Source: Natrialbaceae archaeon (GTDB taxonomy: Archaea > Halobacteriota > Halobacteria > Halobacteriales > Natrialbaceae). From it: a stretch of 7,906 nt of DNA. This document shows, piece by piece, positions 6,581 through 7,906 of this stretch. Location of the stretch: NCBI GenBank assembly GCA_003552885.1, contig PUPA01000059.1, forward strand, positions 1 to 7,906. Reading direction: 5' to 3'. The notes under the pieces were generated by a model. The model was not told the DNA's origin and did not search any database. It was given only the letters and a program-made list of their open reading frames with translations. The translations under genes were made by a program, and so were the position numbers. Each line of letters opens with the position of its first letter. The first letter of the stretch is position 1.

Positions 6581-6635
6581 CGGTCCCGTCGAGGCGACGG
6601 CCGGTCACTCCCCGCCGGTCTCGTCGAGGCGACGG
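6581..6635. repeat. 20-bp direct repeat, 35-bp period, across a stop codon
   Basis: The 20-mers at 6581-6600 and 6616-6635 (CGGTCCCGTCGAGGCGACGG and CGGTCTCGTCGAGGCGACGG) differ at one base. Read on the - strand, the copy at 6616-6635 encodes the RLDET end of the small membrane protein, while the other copy lies just past its stop at 6605-6607. This looks like a short tandem duplication that left a copy of the gene's 3' end in the convergent intergenic space. Confidence 0.65.
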
Positions 6636-6991
6636 CGGCGGCTCCGGCTCGACCGGAGGTCACGTCTCAGCCCCCGCGCGACGATGGCGATCGGCGCCCC
6701 CACGACCGTGGCGAATCCGGCGGCGACCAGGAACGTCGGCGACGGGACCGATCCGAGGAGCTCGGCCGGCGGACTCTCTCCCTCGATCACCAGCTGGGCC
6801 ACCACGGGATCGCTCGCGACGGTGCCGATGGCGACGAGAGCCAGGTACACCCCGAACAGTATCAGCGCCGTCCGTACCGGCCGCGTGATCAGCCGCCGGC
6901 TGTGATACTGGAGCGAGGCGACGGCCACGTCGGGGTGTCTCAGCGCGCGACGAAGCAGCCGCAGCCGCCGCCGTCGACGCTGTGAGTTCAT
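6605..6991 (-). CDS. Small basic membrane protein with two helices, unknown function
   Basis: I do not recognise this family. The 128-residue product begins with an Arg cluster (QRRRRRLRLLRR, 4-15), then a probable membrane helix at about 40-59, a short polar loop at about 60-85 containing EGESPP, a second helix at about 86-106, and a basic tail (RSRRRR at 116-121). By the positive-inside rule both ends should face the cytoplasm. There is no signal-peptide cleavage site, cysteine or enzyme motif. Its high Arg content is unusual beside the acidic proteins around it and fits a membrane-anchored or nucleic-acid-contacting tail, which is inference only. The ATG at 6991 overlaps the stop of a 35-residue ORF by ATGA and has no ribosome site of its own, so translation is probably coupled. 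The distribution of hydrophobic stretches argues against an antisense artefact; convergence with the peroxidase-like gene is also consistent with a real gene. Confidence 0.7.
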   Translation of the reverse strand: MNSQRRRRRLRLLRRALRHPDVAVASLQYHSRRLITRPVRTALILFGVYLALVAIGTVASDPVVAQLVIEGESPPAELLGSVPSPTFLVAAGFATVVGAPIAIVARGLRRDLRSSRSRRRRLDETGGE

Positions 6992-7095
6992 CGGCGAACC
7001 GCCGTCGGCCGACGATCGCGTTCGCCACTGGCGCAGGTCCGCCGGTCGCGGTGGTCGGCGATCGGGTCGGCGTCGTCACGTTCGCTGTCGTCCAT
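6988..7095 (-). CDS. Probable 35-residue acidic small protein
   Basis: A short ORF starts at ATG 7095 and ends at TGA 6988-6990. Its stop overlaps the ATG of the membrane protein by ATGA. The first half is acidic (MDDSERDDADPIADH), as is typical of haloarchaeal proteins, and the second half is Arg-rich with one cysteine at 21. A TATA-like TATGTT lies about 25 bp before the ATG, as expected for a leaderless first gene. No family is known to me. It may be a real small protein or a leader ORF that couples translation of the membrane protein. An alternative frame starting at 7121 gives a neutral, Ala/Thr-rich peptide that looks less coding. Confidence 0.5.
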   Translation of the reverse strand: MDDSERDDADPIADHRDRRTCASGERDRRPTAVRR

Positions 7096-7116
7096 GCGGC
7101 TTCGAGCCGGCCGGCG

Positions 7117-7122
7117 AACATA
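7117..7122 (-). promoter_or_regulatory. TATA-like element for the small-protein/membrane-protein pair
   Basis: On the - strand this reads TATGTT, in a locally AT-richer spot about 25 bp before the ATG at 7095. The position fits a leaderless transcript carrying the 35-residue ORF and the membrane protein after it. The consensus match is moderate. Confidence 0.45.
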
Positions 7123-7150
7123 GTCGTTCGGTGAGCTCCGGGTAAGTTGG

Positions 7151-7172
7151 TCGGTTACGTCGTGGTAACCGA
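7151..7172 (-). terminator. Perfect 8-bp hairpin over the DUF389 stop codon
   Basis: TCGGTTAC (7151-7158) and GTAACCGA (7165-7172) are perfect inverted repeats with a six-base loop. The stem contains the TAA stop of the DUF389 gene at 7155-7157. In the - strand RNA it would fold at the very end of the coding region, about 30 bases before the next TATA-like box. It may mark a 3' end or processing site. There is no T-run after it, so a classical terminator is not shown. Confidence 0.4.
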
Positions 7173-7906
7173 ACGGTCGGCCACGCTCGTCTCCTCGTGG
7201 ACGATCCGAACGGTGACGTCGACGCCGGTCCGGTCGCGGATCTCGTCTCTGATCCGGTCGGCGGCCTCGGGCTCGGTCTGCCCCGCGTGCACCGTCACGG
7301 TGTGGGGCGTCGGGGAGACGACGTCGGCGTCGTAGCTCACCGTCACCGTCCGGACGTCCCCGGCGGTCGCCTCGGCGACGGCCTCGGCCTCGTTCTCGAA
7401 CGCCGCGTTCGACCGCGCGTCGATCGTCCCCATCGCGAGCACGGTGCTCAACAGGACGATGGCGACGATCAACACGGTGAGGCGCTCTACGGTCACCCGT
7501 TTCGCCTGTCGGACCTCGTACCAGTGGTCCGGCCGGTACTCTTTGACCCAGATCGTGACGATGCCGACGGCGTTGATCGAGAGCACGTTCACCGCGACGA
7601 TGACGGTCGCGCCGATGGCGACGACCGGGTCGGTGTAGGCGATCCCGAGACCCACCGTCGCCGCCGGCGGGATGAGCGCCACGGCGATCATCACGCCGAC
7701 CAGCGCCTCGTCGGCCCCGGAGGTAAGCGAGAGCGCGCCCGCGACGCCGGCGCCGAGGGCGATCGCCAGCGCGAGCATCCCGGGATGGACCCGCTCGGCG
7801 ATCTGGCCGACGAGCAACAGCTCGAGGGTGGGGTCGACGAGCAGCCGGTAGCTCAACGCGAACAGCGTCGCGCTCGCGATCGCGACCACGAGCCCGACGA
7901 CCTGGG
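7155..7906 (-). CDS. DUF389 / TIGR00341 family membrane protein, 3' part
   Basis: The gene is cut by the right edge of the window, so its 5' end is missing. The 249 visible residues (numbered from the edge) give membrane segments at about 3-22, 42-60, 66-90, 94-120 and 140-158. The signature GADEALVGVMIAVALIPPAA (63-82), with its Pro-Pro in the third helix, followed by NVLSINAVGI (106-115), is typical of DUF389. The last 85 residues or so (165-249) form a soluble alpha/beta domain with an acidic helix (ENEAEAVAEA, 170-179) and a DRIRDEIRDRTGVDV stretch (216-230), probably on the outer face. The family's function is not established. A GTG at 7887-7889 is not taken as the start because the frame stays open with coherent hydrophobic sequence to the edge and the family has more helices upstream. 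It ends with TAA inside a perfect hairpin. Confidence 0.9.
   Translation of the reverse strand, partial: QVVGLVVAIASATLFALSYRLLVDPTLELLLVGQIAERVHPGMLALAIALGAGVAGALSLTSGADEALVGVMIAVALIPPAATVGLGIAYTDPVVAIGATVIVAVNVLSINAVGIVTIWVKEYRPDHWYEVRQAKRVTVERLTVLIVAIVLLSTVLAMGTIDARSNAAFENEAEAVAEATAGDVRTVTVSYDADVVSPTPHTVTVHAGQTEPEAADRIRDEIRDRTGVDVTVRIVHEETSVADRSVTTT

Noticed and set aside
6660..7121. 153-codon - strand frame beginning at ATG 7121
   Set aside because: Most of it is a frame-shifted shadow of the 128-residue membrane protein, and its start overlaps the TATA-like box of the small ORF. The overlapping acidic frame starting at 7095 fits better.

Overview
The window looks like a chromosomal core segment of a halophilic archaeon (class Halobacteria). 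The DNA is very GC-rich with strong G/C preference at third codon positions. The predicted soluble proteins are rich in Asp and Glu and poor in Lys. Several genes have a TATA-like box about 25-28 bp before the start codon, the spacing expected for leaderless haloarchaeal transcripts. No genus can be named from the sequence alone.

Layout, left to right. Positions 1-176 have no gene I can assign. Next, on the + strand, is a tetrapyrrole block: hemL (glutamate-1-semialdehyde aminomutase, 177-1523), a six-helix membrane protein of unknown function (1677-2354), hemC (hydroxymethylbilane synthase, 2510-3619) and hemD (uroporphyrinogen-III synthase, 3616-4356, overlapping hemC by ATGA). After that come a DHH/RecJ-type nuclease (4424-5905) with its own TATA box, and an AhpD-like peroxidase-related protein (5954-6523). 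The right end is on the - strand and converges on these genes. It holds the 3' part of a DUF389/TIGR00341 membrane protein (7155 to the window edge), a probable 35-residue acidic small protein (6988-7095) and a two-helix basic membrane protein (6605-6991). The last two are joined by an ATGA overlap.

How the genes work together. HemL makes 5-aminolevulinate, HemC assembles four porphobilinogens into hydroxymethylbilane, and HemD closes and inverts it to uroporphyrinogen III, the branch point to siroheme, archaeal (Ahb-type) heme and cobalamin. HemA and HemB, needed to complete the route, are not in this window. The nuclease, peroxidase-like and membrane genes have no obvious link to tetrapyrroles.

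I see no mobile element, CRISPR array, rRNA or tRNA gene, and no clear undescribed system. The observations most worth a second look are a four-cysteine insert in HemL, a large charged insert in HemC, the unlisted 35-residue ORF, a perfect palindrome between the TATA box and start of the nuclease gene, a perfect hairpin over the DUF389 stop codon, and two short near-perfect direct repeats that both have a 35-bp period and sit on gene boundaries.
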